Shown: positions 14,595 through 23,500 of the stretch, one piece after another | Layout of the letters: every line of letters starts with the position of its first letter | How positions within the stretch are numbered: position 1 is the first letter of the stretch | Assembly: GCA_003162935.1 (NCBI GenBank) | Contig: PLUW01000122.1 | Span: forward strand, 1 to 35,778 | From: Acidobacteriaceae bacterium | GTDB lineage: Bacteria > Acidobacteriota > Terriglobia > Terriglobales > Acidobacteriaceae | DNA length: 35,778 bases | Direction: 5' to 3' | The notes under the pieces: generated by a model | Seen by the model: the letters and a program-made list of their open reading frames with translations, nothing else | The model's database searches: none | Told to the model about the DNA's origin: nothing | Position numbers and translations under genes: made by a program

Positions 14595-15659
14595 TCAATG
14601 GGGTTGGGATTGCGGCGGCGAAACGGCGGCGGCTGGCGGCGCTGCTGGTTCGGGAAGCGACTGAAGCTCATGCTGAATCCATTGCAGGTTCTTGCCGTCA
14701 ATGAAAGCCGCGGTGAACTCGTCCTCATTCTTGTAGAGCTCCAGTTTGGAGCCGGCGGGGACGGCGGCGCGCAGCTTTTCCTGTATGGGCTTGGGTGTGT
14801 TGGCGTCGAATAGTTCGGTGTCGAGACGAAATTTCTTCGCCTGAATCTTGGGTAGCCAATCGAGTGGATCGAGCGGCGCTACCCTCTTTAGGAACTCCGG
14901 CTTCACGTAGTCCGCGCGTTCCTCCGCGGGCACGAAGGGCGAGGTTGCGATCCAGGCGGGCCAATCTCCCCAGGGATCGAGTGCTTCGAGCACCTTTATG
15001 CGCGGGTCGACAGCCGAAGCGAGGATGGCGATGCTGGCTCCCGAGCCCTGGGTGAACATTCCGACGCGGTTCATGTCGAGATCGCCGCGCTGCGCCAGAT
15101 AGTTCAGCACCATTTGCACATCGTGCGCCGAGGTGGCGAGGCTCTCCTGCAATTCGCTGAGGAACCACTGCTTCATGGGACGGTCGTGGTAGCGGTGCCC
15201 GGTGAGCGCGGTGACGAAGCCCACGGCGGCAAAGCCGTTCCTAGTCACCAAGTCTTCGTATTCGTCGCGCTTGAAGATCTCGGTGTCGGTGGGATAGCCA
15301 TAGAGATACAGGATCACGGGAGGGTTTTTGACTCCCTTGGGCTTCATTACATAGAGGTCGATGGGATCGCCCCAGCGCCACTGGAGTTGGAGCAGTTCGA
15401 CCGTGTAGTGAGGTCTGTCCGTAAGGAAGACGACCGGACGAACGGGTAATAGATGGCTGCCGGTTAGCAAGGGCGAGGTCCAGTCCTCCCGCACGCTTTC
15501 AAAGCGATGGTCGTTTGGATCGGCGATCGGCGGAGATGCCGGGGTGAATTGAGCCGCGCCGCTGCGAGCCAAGAGCAGGATTGCGCCGGCGAGAGCGATC
15601 GCTCGTAGAAAGTTGAGTGAAAGTAGATTGGACATCGCTTTAGTTTTCCCAAGAAGCAT
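14595..15659 (-). CDS. Exported alpha/beta hydrolase-fold protein
   Basis: A 354-residue protein with a signal peptide (hydrophobic AIALAGAILLLA, cleavage after GAAQ region). The mature part shows an alpha/beta-hydrolase layout: a strand with PPVILYLYGYPTD (oxyanion region), a helix with SAHDVQMVLNYLAQRGDLD, then RVGMFTQGSGASIAI, where a nucleophile elbow is expected. The elbow reads Q-G-S-G-A rather than G-x-S-x-G, so activity is uncertain; a later DPWGDW could hold the acid. The C-terminus is Pro/Ala/Gln-rich. ATG 15659 is the first start; ATG 15635 (MSNLLSLNF) is an equally reasonable one, and neither has a clear ribosome site. Substrate unknown; related proteins are annotated as acetyl-xylan-esterase-like or dienelactone-hydrolase-like. 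Confidence 0.78.
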   Translation of the reverse strand: MLLGKTKAMSNLLSLNFLRAIALAGAILLLARSGAAQFTPASPPIADPNDHRFESVREDWTSPLLTGSHLLPVRPVVFLTDRPHYTVELLQLQWRWGDPIDLYVMKPKGVKNPPVILYLYGYPTDTEIFKRDEYEDLVTRNGFAAVGFVTALTGHRYHDRPMKQWFLSELQESLATSAHDVQMVLNYLAQRGDLDMNRVGMFTQGSGASIAILASAVDPRIKVLEALDPWGDWPAWIATSPFVPAEERADYVKPEFLKRVAPLDPLDWLPKIQAKKFRLDTELFDANTPKPIQEKLRAAVPAGSKLELYKNEDEFTAAFIDGKNLQWIQHELQSLPEPAAPPAAAVSPPQSQPH

Positions 15660-15711
15660 AGCCTATCAATATTAACGTTCGGTGACTGCCGGCTTTGGCG
15701 CCGTCGGTGGG

Positions 15712-15748
15712 TTCAAAAAGAAGGGCGAGCCGGTAAAATGGCCCGCCC
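15712..15748 (-). terminator. Intrinsic terminator of the first PstS-like gene
   Basis: On the minus strand GGGCGGGCC (15748-15740) pairs with the complement of 15723-15731 with one A-C mismatch across an 8-base loop, then TTCTTTTTG follows. The same arrangement follows the paralogous gene (17892-17927). Confidence 0.75.
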
Positions 15749-15777
15749 CTCGTGTTCGGTACAACAGTTTAGTGGAG

Positions 15778-17571
15778 TTACGGTCTGGTCACACACGCAC
15801 TCGGGTTGTTGTTTACGCTTTGCACGGTTTTTGAACCGGCCCCGGTTTCCTTGATGATGCAGCCGCCCAGGTCTCCGCCAGCTTCGGTTGTCCCGGCGTT
15901 ATGTGGAGCCGCGCCAATCAAGTTGCCGCCGCCGTCGTACTGTTGGTAGTGCGAACGCAGGTGCGTGAGCCCCGGATCTGTGGGATATGGAGCCACTGTC
16001 GTCTTTACAAACGGAACGTAGTCTGGCACGGAGGAGACAACATAGGCCTGCGATTTCTTGATCAGGTCGTTGGCTGCCACTTTGCCTTTTGCGTTGGTGA
16101 CCAGGCGCAGCACCGTCCAGGCACTGTAAGTGCCATTGCGGAGGTTGGGGAACGAGAGTCCGCCTGTCCAAATCTCGCTTTCGGGGCAGGGGAAAGCGCC
16201 AGAGCAGGCAACGGGCAGATTGGCAGCACCCGGTATAGTACCGGCGGTAGTGGGCTGACCGGGGTCGGAGCCGCCGTAGGACGCGAAGAGCGGGTCGACA
16301 CCGTCCAGTTGGATGTAACCGTAAGCGGTGCTATTGGCGACCGAGCTGTAGTTGCCGTAGCCGAAGAGGCCGTAGCCGATGCCGTCCAGTCCACCGAATT
16401 TCGCGGAAGAGTTTTGGACCGACTTTACCTCCTCGCTGGAGCCAATGGCGCGATGACGTGAGCCGAGACCGCTAAGGCAAGTTCCTGACTGGCCTGCGAG
16501 TGGATTATTCGCGCCCACATTGGATTCCTGGCTTAAGCCGAGAACCGAACCCGTTCCCGTGCCGGTGTAAACCGTGGGACGGCGGAATACGGTGGCTTCA
16601 GCAACGTTGCCCTGGCCGGAGATGGGCTCGTTGATGAAGATGTTGATTGCCCCCGCGGCCAGACCGAAGGCGCTGGCGTCGCAGTTGGCGCCCGAGAACG
16701 CCTGTTGCAGTTGAGTGGGAGTTGCGTTGGTGAGACTGGCGAGCGGGCCAATGTTCCGCTCGGTGAAGAATATCAACGGAGTGGCTCCAAAGTTCAGGAC
16801 GTTGTAGCTGGGTATGGTGTCGCCGCTGATGGGGTCGACGCCGCTGATGTTAAAGGCGAGAACATTGGCCTGGGCGGTGCTGCCCGGGTACCCGCTCTTG
16901 ATGGGGTTTCCGACATAGGCTCCAGAGGCTTGGCCGAGGCCGTTGGCCGGGCAAACGCCCGGGGCATTGACGGTGTTGTATCCGAGGCCGTCGAGTTCGT
17001 CGCTGGCGGCACCGCCATAGCTTCCAGCGCCGAGTTGGGAGTTGGTGCGGCACGTCAGGAACAGGGCATCTTCGGGACGGTATACCGTCGCGGCCGCATT
17101 AACGAGGGTTCCGGCCGTGAAGACGGCGGCGATGGCCGCTGGCAAAGCCGAGTCCGCGCCCCAGAATGCGGAAGAGATCTGATTCGCGCCGGTGCCCGTG
17201 AGACTCGCCGACCCGACGATTGAGGTGCACGAAGGCTGGGCAAAGTAGCAGCGTGTTCCGACGACGGCGTCCACCTTGTTGAACGACCATACCTTGGTGA
17301 CGGCGGAATTCCAAACGATCCAGAGGGTGCCGGCGTCGACGTTGTTGGGTGTGACGCGAGTGTCCACGAGGTTGGCAACGTTGGAAGCGCTGGTCCAGTG
17401 CCCAGCACCAGCGCCAGCCTCCTGATAAGCGGCTAACGCGAGCGACTGCCACATGGCCGAAGAGCCCGAGATGGTCAACTGCACGACCACGGGTTTGGCG
17501 TTTGCCAGGGGCACGATGCCTCCAAACATAGCCAACAACAGAGATGCAAAAATCGATTTCATGCGCGACAT
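15778..17571 (-). CDS. Secreted PstS-like binding protein, paralogue 1
   Basis: A 597-residue secreted protein with a signal peptide (cleavage after ANA, about residue 25). The mature N-terminus VVVQLTISGSSAMWQSLALAAY resembles the start of PstS-type phosphate-binding proteins (strand, Gly/Ser loop, helix). Other PBP-like segments: VDAGTLWIVW, NVLAFNISGVDPISGD, INIFINEPISGQGNVAEATVFR (position of the PstS ligand-binding S-G-T loop) and a C-terminal NLRNGTYSAWTVLRLV. It is longer than PstS (about 320-350 residues) and has several Cys (RCYFAQPSC, CLSG, CPESE) that suggest disulfides. No permease or ATPase is nearby. It is tandem with a clear homologue upstream (17957-19804), conserved even at the MSxMKSIF start. 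Ligand unknown; the PstS link is by pattern only. Confidence 0.72.
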   Translation of the reverse strand: MSRMKSIFASLLLAMFGGIVPLANAKPVVVQLTISGSSAMWQSLALAAYQEAGAGAGHWTSASNVANLVDTRVTPNNVDAGTLWIVWNSAVTKVWSFNKVDAVVGTRCYFAQPSCTSIVGSASLTGTGANQISSAFWGADSALPAAIAAVFTAGTLVNAAATVYRPEDALFLTCRTNSQLGAGSYGGAASDELDGLGYNTVNAPGVCPANGLGQASGAYVGNPIKSGYPGSTAQANVLAFNISGVDPISGDTIPSYNVLNFGATPLIFFTERNIGPLASLTNATPTQLQQAFSGANCDASAFGLAAGAINIFINEPISGQGNVAEATVFRRPTVYTGTGTGSVLGLSQESNVGANNPLAGQSGTCLSGLGSRHRAIGSSEEVKSVQNSSAKFGGLDGIGYGLFGYGNYSSVANSTAYGYIQLDGVDPLFASYGGSDPGQPTTAGTIPGAANLPVACSGAFPCPESEIWTGGLSFPNLRNGTYSAWTVLRLVTNAKGKVAANDLIKKSQAYVVSSVPDYVPFVKTTVAPYPTDPGLTHLRSHYQQYDGGGNLIGAAPHNAGTTEAGGDLGGCIIKETGAGSKTVQSVNNNPSACVTRP

Positions 17572-17707
17572 AATCCTTAAATTCCTTTCGCAGGGTTTGT
17601 AGGTCCGGTCCCGTCTCTCGGGCCGAGGGGGAAGCGAGTTCGAGCATAGAGGCGAAATTCCATAATGTCAAGTAGTTCTATAGAGATTATTTCAGTAATA
17701 CATAAAC

Positions 17708-17726
17708 TTTGCACAACCAGTGCAAA
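17708..17726. promoter_or_regulatory. Operator-like inverted repeat upstream of PstS-like gene 1
   Basis: TTTGCAC-AACCA-GTGCAAA, perfect 7-bp arms and 5-base spacer, 137-155 bases before the start codon, in the AT-rich part of the spacer. The size suits a dimeric repressor or activator. No similar sequence was noticed in front of paralogue 2. Confidence 0.4.
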
Positions 17727-17891
17727 AAGTATTCGGCTAGCGGAAAGTGCGGTCATCACGCGAAAACCAGGCTTGGAAATGCAGGTTCAAGTTGTGCTAT
17801 GGCAATAAAGTAGATGGGAGATAAGGATTATGTTCGAGAAGCGGGGTTCTCCGAATCGCGGCCGGCTTGACGGTTGCACTCCGGAGGGCCA

Positions 17892-17927
17892 CCAAAGAGG
17901 AAGGGCGGGCCCATGACAGGCCCGCCC
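17892..17927 (-). terminator. Intrinsic terminator of the second PstS-like gene
   Basis: GGGCGGGCC (minus strand 17927-17919) pairs perfectly with 17911-17903, 7-base loop, followed by TTCCTCTTT. The flanking bases up to the stop codon resemble those after paralogue 1, so the terminator was duplicated with the gene. Confidence 0.7.
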
Positions 17928-17956
17928 TCGTGTTCGATGAAGCGGTTTGAGTGAAG

Positions 17957-19804
17957 TTACGGCGTCACGGGTCGAGTCACACAGGCCGATGACAACGGGC
18001 TGTTGTTCACCAGCCCGGTGGTGGTGGAACCGGCACCGGTTTTGGAGTGGATGCAGCCACCCATGTCGCCGCCCGCCTCTGTGGTCGTGCCCAGGTTATG
18101 GGGCGCCGCACCGAGGAAGTTTCCGGCTCCATCGTACTGTTGGTAGTGCGAGCGTATAAGCTTCAGCCCCGGATCACCCGAGGTCGCCGCAAACGGAATG
18201 TAATCCGGAACGCTAGTGACGTTGAGCTTGTTCCCAGCCACTGAGAGGTCCTTGGCTTGCGCCAGCGACGTGGAGCCGGTTGTGCCCACCAGGCGCACGA
18301 TCGACCAGGCTTTGTAGCTGCCATTGCGAACGTTCGGGAAGGAGAGACCGCCCGTCCAGATATCGCTTTCCGGGCAGGGGAATGTCGAGCTGCAGGTTGT
18401 GGGCAGGTTTGCCGAGCCCGGCAGCGTACCGGCCGAGCCAGGGGACGGATTCGTTGCGGTGGCGGGCTGACCAGGATCGCCACCGGTGTAGGAAGCGAAG
18501 ATCGGGTCCACGCCGTCCAGCTGAATGTAGCCTTGGCTCGGGAGGTTGGCGATCGAACTGACGTTGCCGTAGCTGAAGAACGTGTAGCCGATGCCGTCGC
18601 GACCGCCAAACTTAGCGGCCGAGTTGGCAACCGACTTGACTTCCTGGCCGGTGCCAATGGCGCGATAGCGCGCGCCGGCGCCGGACAGGCAAGTTCCAGA
18701 CTGCCCGTTGAGCGGGTTGTTGGAAGGAGCGTTGACGTTGGCTTCCTGGCTGATGCCAAGAGTGGAACCGGGATAGACGTCCGGTTTGCGGAATACAGTG
18801 GCTTCGGTGGTGTTCATTGTGCCCGACAGCGGTTCGCGCAGGAAGATGTTAATGCCGCCGGAGGCTAGACCCAACGCGCTGGCGTCGCAGTTGTTTCCCG
18901 AGAACGCCTGTTGCAGTTGCAGATCGGTGGCGTTGGTCAGAGTGGCGAGTGCGGACGCACGCTGATCGATGAATACGATGGGAGTGGCTCCCACTTCCAC
19001 AACCGAAAAGGCCGGGATGGCGGTGCCGGTGATGGGGTCGCTGCCGCTGATGTTGAACGACACAACGTTGGCCTGCGAAGGGCTGCCGGGGTACGCGCCC
19101 TGGATGGCGGTTCCCTCGTAGTAAGCGGTTGAGGCCAGGCCCGAGGGTGAGCCGAAGACACCTGGACAAAGGCCCGACGTGAGACCGGGGCTATTGTTGT
19201 AGCCGAGGCCGTCCGTGCCGTCGGTGCCAAAGCTTCCGTTGCCGAGCGGTGAGTTAACGCGGCAAACGACGAAGGCTGCATCCTCAGGACGGATATCGGT
19301 GGCGGCGACGTTGACTGCAGTTCCAGCGCCGTTGAAAAAAGCCTGCACTGCAGCCGGAGGTGTCGAGTCCGCTCCCCAAAGATTGGTTCCGATCGCCTGA
19401 TCGGCGCCCGTCCAAGTGGTCACTTGCACCGAGCATGCGGGCTTGGCGAAGAAACAACGGTCGCCCACGACGGAGTCCACTTTGGTGAAAGCCCAGACCT
19501 TGGTCGCACCCGAAGTCCAAACAAGCCAGATGGCGCCAGCGTCGGTGTTGCTGATCCGGTTGTCCACGAGGTTGGTGTTGTTAGCATTCTGGGACCAGTG
19601 GCCGGCCGCAATGCCGTGAATTGGGGCGGGGCAGGTGGGGTAGTGGGGACAGGCGAGGCTCCAGGCGCCGAGCGCCTGACTCTGCCACATGGCCGAGGAT
19701 CCGGCAATATTGACCTCCAGTACGGTTGAGGCTTGGGCCAGAGGCGCAAGACCCAAGAGCGCGGTCAAAAGAAGCAATCCGAAAATCGATTTCATATGCG
19801 ACAT
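17957..19804 (-). CDS. Secreted PstS-like binding protein, paralogue 2
   Basis: A 615-residue secreted homologue of the 15778-17571 product. Signal peptide cleaved after AQA (about residue 25), then VLEVNIAGSSAMWQSQALGAW. Shared blocks include NLVDNRISNTDAGAIWLVW, KVDSVVGDRCFFA, VVSFNISGSDPITG, INIFLREPLSGTMNTTEATV, YIQLDGVDPIFASY and PNVRNGSYKAWSIVRLV. The S-G-T in the central loop and the N-terminal Gly/Ser loop are the PstS-like features. Compared with paralogue 1 it has an insertion near residue 55 with two extra Cys (CPHYPTC). The start ATG 19804 has a GAGGG ribosome site about eight bases upstream. Phased repeats at 19991-20019 may activate it. The two genes are separated by a terminator, so each is probably transcribed on its own. 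Confidence 0.74.
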   Translation of the reverse strand: MSHMKSIFGLLLLTALLGLAPLAQASTVLEVNIAGSSAMWQSQALGAWSLACPHYPTCPAPIHGIAAGHWSQNANNTNLVDNRISNTDAGAIWLVWTSGATKVWAFTKVDSVVGDRCFFAKPACSVQVTTWTGADQAIGTNLWGADSTPPAAVQAFFNGAGTAVNVAATDIRPEDAAFVVCRVNSPLGNGSFGTDGTDGLGYNNSPGLTSGLCPGVFGSPSGLASTAYYEGTAIQGAYPGSPSQANVVSFNISGSDPITGTAIPAFSVVEVGATPIVFIDQRASALATLTNATDLQLQQAFSGNNCDASALGLASGGINIFLREPLSGTMNTTEATVFRKPDVYPGSTLGISQEANVNAPSNNPLNGQSGTCLSGAGARYRAIGTGQEVKSVANSAAKFGGRDGIGYTFFSYGNVSSIANLPSQGYIQLDGVDPIFASYTGGDPGQPATATNPSPGSAGTLPGSANLPTTCSSTFPCPESDIWTGGLSFPNVRNGSYKAWSIVRLVGTTGSTSLAQAKDLSVAGNKLNVTSVPDYIPFAATSGDPGLKLIRSHYQQYDGAGNFLGAAPHNLGTTTEAGGDMGGCIHSKTGAGSTTTGLVNNSPLSSACVTRPVTP

Positions 19805-19964
19805 GGTTGTGATCCCTCTCTATAGGAAATGTTGGTGAAGACTCTTTCGTTGCGCATGGGGCTCTTGGCCCCACACAGGATCGCGGCTCCGTCCAGCGTG
19901 CGCTGCGCGAGTGTTTCCGATCCGCGCATAGCAACTCTTCGCAGCTAAGCTTGAATTTAGGGCG

Positions 19965-20019
19965 AGTCTATCCGCTAGTTCGCCGTGCGATGTTAAGGTT
20001 CCGTGACAAGTTGGTGAAA
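19965..20019 (-). promoter_or_regulatory. Phased repeats and -10 box in front of PstS-like gene 2
   Basis: Read on the plus strand, TGTTAAG (19991), CGTGACA (20002) and GGTGAAA (20013) start 11 bases apart; on the gene's strand they are TTTCACC, TGTCACG and CTTAACA. A minus-strand TAGACT at 19970-19965 could be the -10, placing the repeats at about -33 to -61, the usual position for PhoB/PhoP activation. The motif resembles the repeats before the response regulator (TTTAACA). Inferred. Confidence 0.4.
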
Positions 20020-20300
20020 ATTCCTTAATGTGACGCGCGCGGAACGATGCGCCAATTCAGGCTTTCCCACGCGCGCCCGCGCTAAGTGCGGCATGTGGTG
20101 CGACTTCCGCGCTGCCGGTTTCGTCGTAGAACGGCGGCTTCGGCTGTGGAAAAAAACAGAGTTATCCAGCCTGGCATCTTGGCGCGTTGGATTGGAGTTC
20201 CTGAACGCAGAGCCTTATTGAGATAGAGCTGGAGGTAATGGCAGAGCCAGATACTGGGGGCGGGAATCGCAGGATTGGCTGGAGCGGGCGTCTGTTGCGG

Positions 20301-20360
20301 CTTTGCGGGACCGCAAAGTCAAGTAAAGAAATAGGATAAAGTCTATTTATTTACTTGACT
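20301..20360. repeat. Two abutting palindromes upstream of the TBDR operon
   Basis: First: CTTTGCGG-GA-CCGCAAAG (20301-20318), perfect 8-bp arms. Second: arms AGTCAAGTAAA (20317-20327) and TTTACTTGACT (20350-20360) are perfect, and inside them AAATAG (20329-20334) pairs with CTATTT (20343-20348) across an 8-base centre. Overall 17 of 18 arm positions pair over 44 bases. The second is strikingly AT-rich for this GC-rich region, and its right arm contains the TTGACT used as a candidate -35. Confidence 0.75.
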
Positions 20361-20384
20361 ATATTCCGCGGGCCGTTCTATGCT
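20355..20384 (+). promoter_or_regulatory. Candidate promoter of the TBDR operon
   Basis: TTGACT (20355-20360), 18-base spacer, TATGCT (20379-20384), giving a leader of about 120 bases before ATG 20512. A second -10-like TACAAT (20477-20482) has only a poor -35 (TTGGGG, 15-base spacer). If the first is used, the palindrome overlaps the -35 and would act as an operator. Confidence 0.4.
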
Positions 20385-20511
20385 TTTCAATCAAGTGGTT
20401 GGCCGGTCGGCGTTCGGGAAGAGCGGCCGTCGGCGATTTTCACACTCCCTTAACCTTGGGGCCGTGGACCGCCGGATACAATCCCCCCTTGCAACTGCAT
20501 TCGAAGTGCAT

Positions 20512-23500
20512 ATGACTCTGGAGCGTTTAAGAGTGCCAAGTTCTGCGCTTTGTGTCTTTTCCCGTATCGTCCGCGTGTCGGCGCTCGTGCTGATTGGGCT
20601 GTCGTTGAGTGCGGCGCAAGAGTCGCCGGCGGTGGCGGACGGTAAAGGCTCCATCCACGGGACGGTGACCAGCCAGGCGGGCGCGATCGTAGCGGATGCG
20701 AAAGTGGTGCTGACAGGAACTGGAGGCGCGAGACTTGCCGTTCCGGTCAATGCCAAGGGCGAATATTCCGTTACCGGTCTCTTTCCGGGGACTTATATGG
20801 TCACAGTGTCGGCGGTCAACTTCGCCGACCTTGTCTTTGACAATGTCACGCTGGCACCCGGCCGAAAGCTGACACTGGACGCCACCCTGAAGCCGCCGAG
20901 CGCCAAGCCGGCAGTCGAGCCGAGCGGCGCGGAGCAAGTGGACCAAAGTGCGGCTCCGGCTGCTAAGACAATTGCGGGGGACAAGGGCGCAATCAGCGGC
21001 ACCGTGACCGACCAGACCGGAGCCGTCGTAGTCGATGCGAAAGCGGTGCTCACCGGCGTTGCGGGAGCAAAACTCGAAACCCAAGTCAATGAAAAGGGAG
21101 CGTACTCGTTCAGCGGGCTGGAGCCGGGAACTTACAAGCTGGTGGTAACAGCGACTAATTTCGCCGACATGCCATTTGACAATGTCGTGGTGACAGCGGG
21201 GCTCGAATTAGCGCTCGATGCTTCCCTGGCGACGGCGAGAGCCAAGAAGGAAGAAGTGAACGTCGAGGGCGGCGGCGTGGGACAGGTGGAGACTGAGACC
21301 GCCACGGCCTCCAGCACGATTACGACAAAAGAAGTTGTGTCGATCGGACTCAATGGACGGAATTTCACGCAACTCATCGCGCTCGCGCCCGGCGTCAGCA
21401 ATCAGACGGGGCAGGACGAAGCCAAGGTTGGAGTTGTGGGCAGCGTGAAGTACAGCGTGAACGGCGGCCGGGTCGAGTACAACACCTTCGAGGTCGATGG
21501 CAGCGACGTACTCAACACGGGACTGAATGGCGCCGCAGCCACACTGATGGTCTATCCGAGCCTGGATGCGATTCAGGAAGTGAAGGTAATCACGGCGAAC
21601 TACGGCGCACAGTACGGGCGCACGGCGTCGGGTACGGTGCAAGTCACGACCAAGTCCGGAGCGCCGAAGTGGCACGGAAACCTCTACGACTTTATCCGCA
21701 ACGAAGCGTTTAACTCGCGCAATTACTTCGACGTTGTCTATACCCAGCCGACTCCTCCCGGACAGACTACGCCCGGGGCGGTCATTGGGGACCATGCTCC
21801 GCTGTACCGGCGGCAGGATTTCGGAGGAACCATCGGTGGGCCGCTCTACATTCCCCACCTCTTCAACACCACAAAGGACAAGACGTTTTTCTTTTACTCG
21901 GAGGAATTTCGGCTGGAGAAAACGCCTACAGAGTACAACGAGGCGGTGCCGGGTTTGAAGGAGCGCGGCCTGCTCCTGACTTCGCAGGGGCTGCAACCGA
22001 ACCTGCAGATGGACCCCGCGACGGGAGTTTATTTCCAGGATTTCGACTTTACCGACGTGTGCCCGGCGAACACCACCGACTTCGTTCGCTCACAGTACCC
22101 AGACTGCCCGTCGCTGCTGAGCCAGGGAGGTGGTGGGGTCCTGATAGCGCTGCCGCATTTGCAAGCGGGCGCTGGTTTTTCGCCGAGCGGCACCAGTGTG
22201 GATAAGAACGCGCTAGCGATCCTCAATGCGAATCTGATCCCGCTGCCCAACGCGCCGTTTGGCTGCAACCTCAGCGTGGCCAATTACAATGCCGCCAGCC
22301 CCGACCCGACCGACCCCAACCGCTGTTACGACCTGGCAGTTTCCCCATCGACATACTGGCGCGAGGAGTTGTTTCGCATCGATCAAGTAGTCAGCGATAA
22401 GTTTAAAGTGTCGTTTCGCTACATTCACGACTCCTGGGACACGACGGTGCTGACCCCGCAGTGGAGCTACCTGAGCATCACCCACCCCTCGGCGGCGACG
22501 TTCCCCACCGTTCAGAACCGTTTCTTTGGGCCGGGCACAAGCCTGGTGGCGCGGCTCACGAACACCATCTCGCCCGCGCTGCTGAACGACTTCGTGGCCA
22601 GCTACGTGAATTCGAGCATTACTCTTCGGGACGAGAACGGGCCGGGCGGCGCGGTGTTTCAGCGCAATCCCACTCTGGATCAGCCGCTGGTTCAAGATCC
22701 GTCGGCGCCGGGACAATGCAACCCCGTGCTGAGCGCCGATCCGGCCACGGGCTTCCCGCAATGCGCGATTGGCTACATTTTCAACAATGGGTTCGGCGGC
22801 AAAATGCCCGGAGTCGAGTTTCTGGGGACGAACGCGGCGTACGGCGGCAGGGGGTTTGCGGTCGACCCCTCCTACATGCCGTGGGGACACACCAACCCGA
22901 CGTACTCTGCGCGCGACGACATCGGCAAAGCGCTCGGGAAGCACACGCTGCAATTCGGAGCACAATATGTGTACTCGCAGCGCAATCAGGATAACAACGC
23001 GATTGGCGCGGCTTCGGGAGACACACAGGGCCTGTTGACTTACAACAATCTGGCGCACAGCACGGGAAACGCCTTTGCCGACTTCCTGGTGGAGAAAGCC
23101 GACTCGGCAGGGAATCCCACTGGCTTCATCCAGAGCTTTACCCAGGATTCGGCGAAGCACCGCTACTACCAGCGCTACCAGATCGCGGAGCCGTATTTCG
23201 AAGATGACTGGAAGGTCATGCACAACCTCACGGTGAACCTGGGTTTGCGCGTCAGTCTGTTTGGCACCTACAGCGAGAAAAACCGCAACGCATGGAACTG
23301 GGAAGCGTCGCGATTTAATCCGACGCGATTTGCGGTCGATCCGGTGTATGGCGAACTGCTGGATGGAAATGCCGGGTCGACTCCGGTGCCGTTCAATCCC
23401 GTCACGTTTCAGATCGACCCTGGCGTGGTGAGCGACCTGGGTCTGGTGCGATGCGGGTATGACGGTACGCCCGCCAGTTGCATGAAAGGTCATTTGTTCA

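Larger units (their letters stand above)
17572..17956. other. Spacer between the two PstS-like genes
   Basis: This 385-base spacer holds the terminator of paralogue 2 (17892-17927), a perfect inverted repeat (17708-17726) and the leader of paralogue 1, with AAGGA-like motifs at about 17575 and 17588 ahead of the ATG at 17571. The stretch 17660-17760 is AT-rich and is the likely promoter area, but I cannot place one -35/-10 pair with confidence. No reading frame is convincing. Confidence 0.5.
19805..20511. other. Divergent regulatory region between PstS-like gene 2 and the TBDR gene
   Basis: A 707-base region without a credible gene. From left: leader of PstS-like gene 2 (about 150 bases if transcription starts near 19958); 11-bp-phased repeats (19991-20019); about 200 bases in which I see nothing specific; two palindromes (20301-20318 and 20317-20360); and candidate TBDR promoters. 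A 33-codon frame (ATG 20238) has GGAGG only two bases before it and ends inside the palindrome; I do not call it. Confidence 0.55.

Noticed and set aside
20238-20339. 33-codon frame with GGAGG before ATG
   Set aside because: Only two bases separate GGAGG from the ATG, the product has no features, and it ends inside the palindrome.
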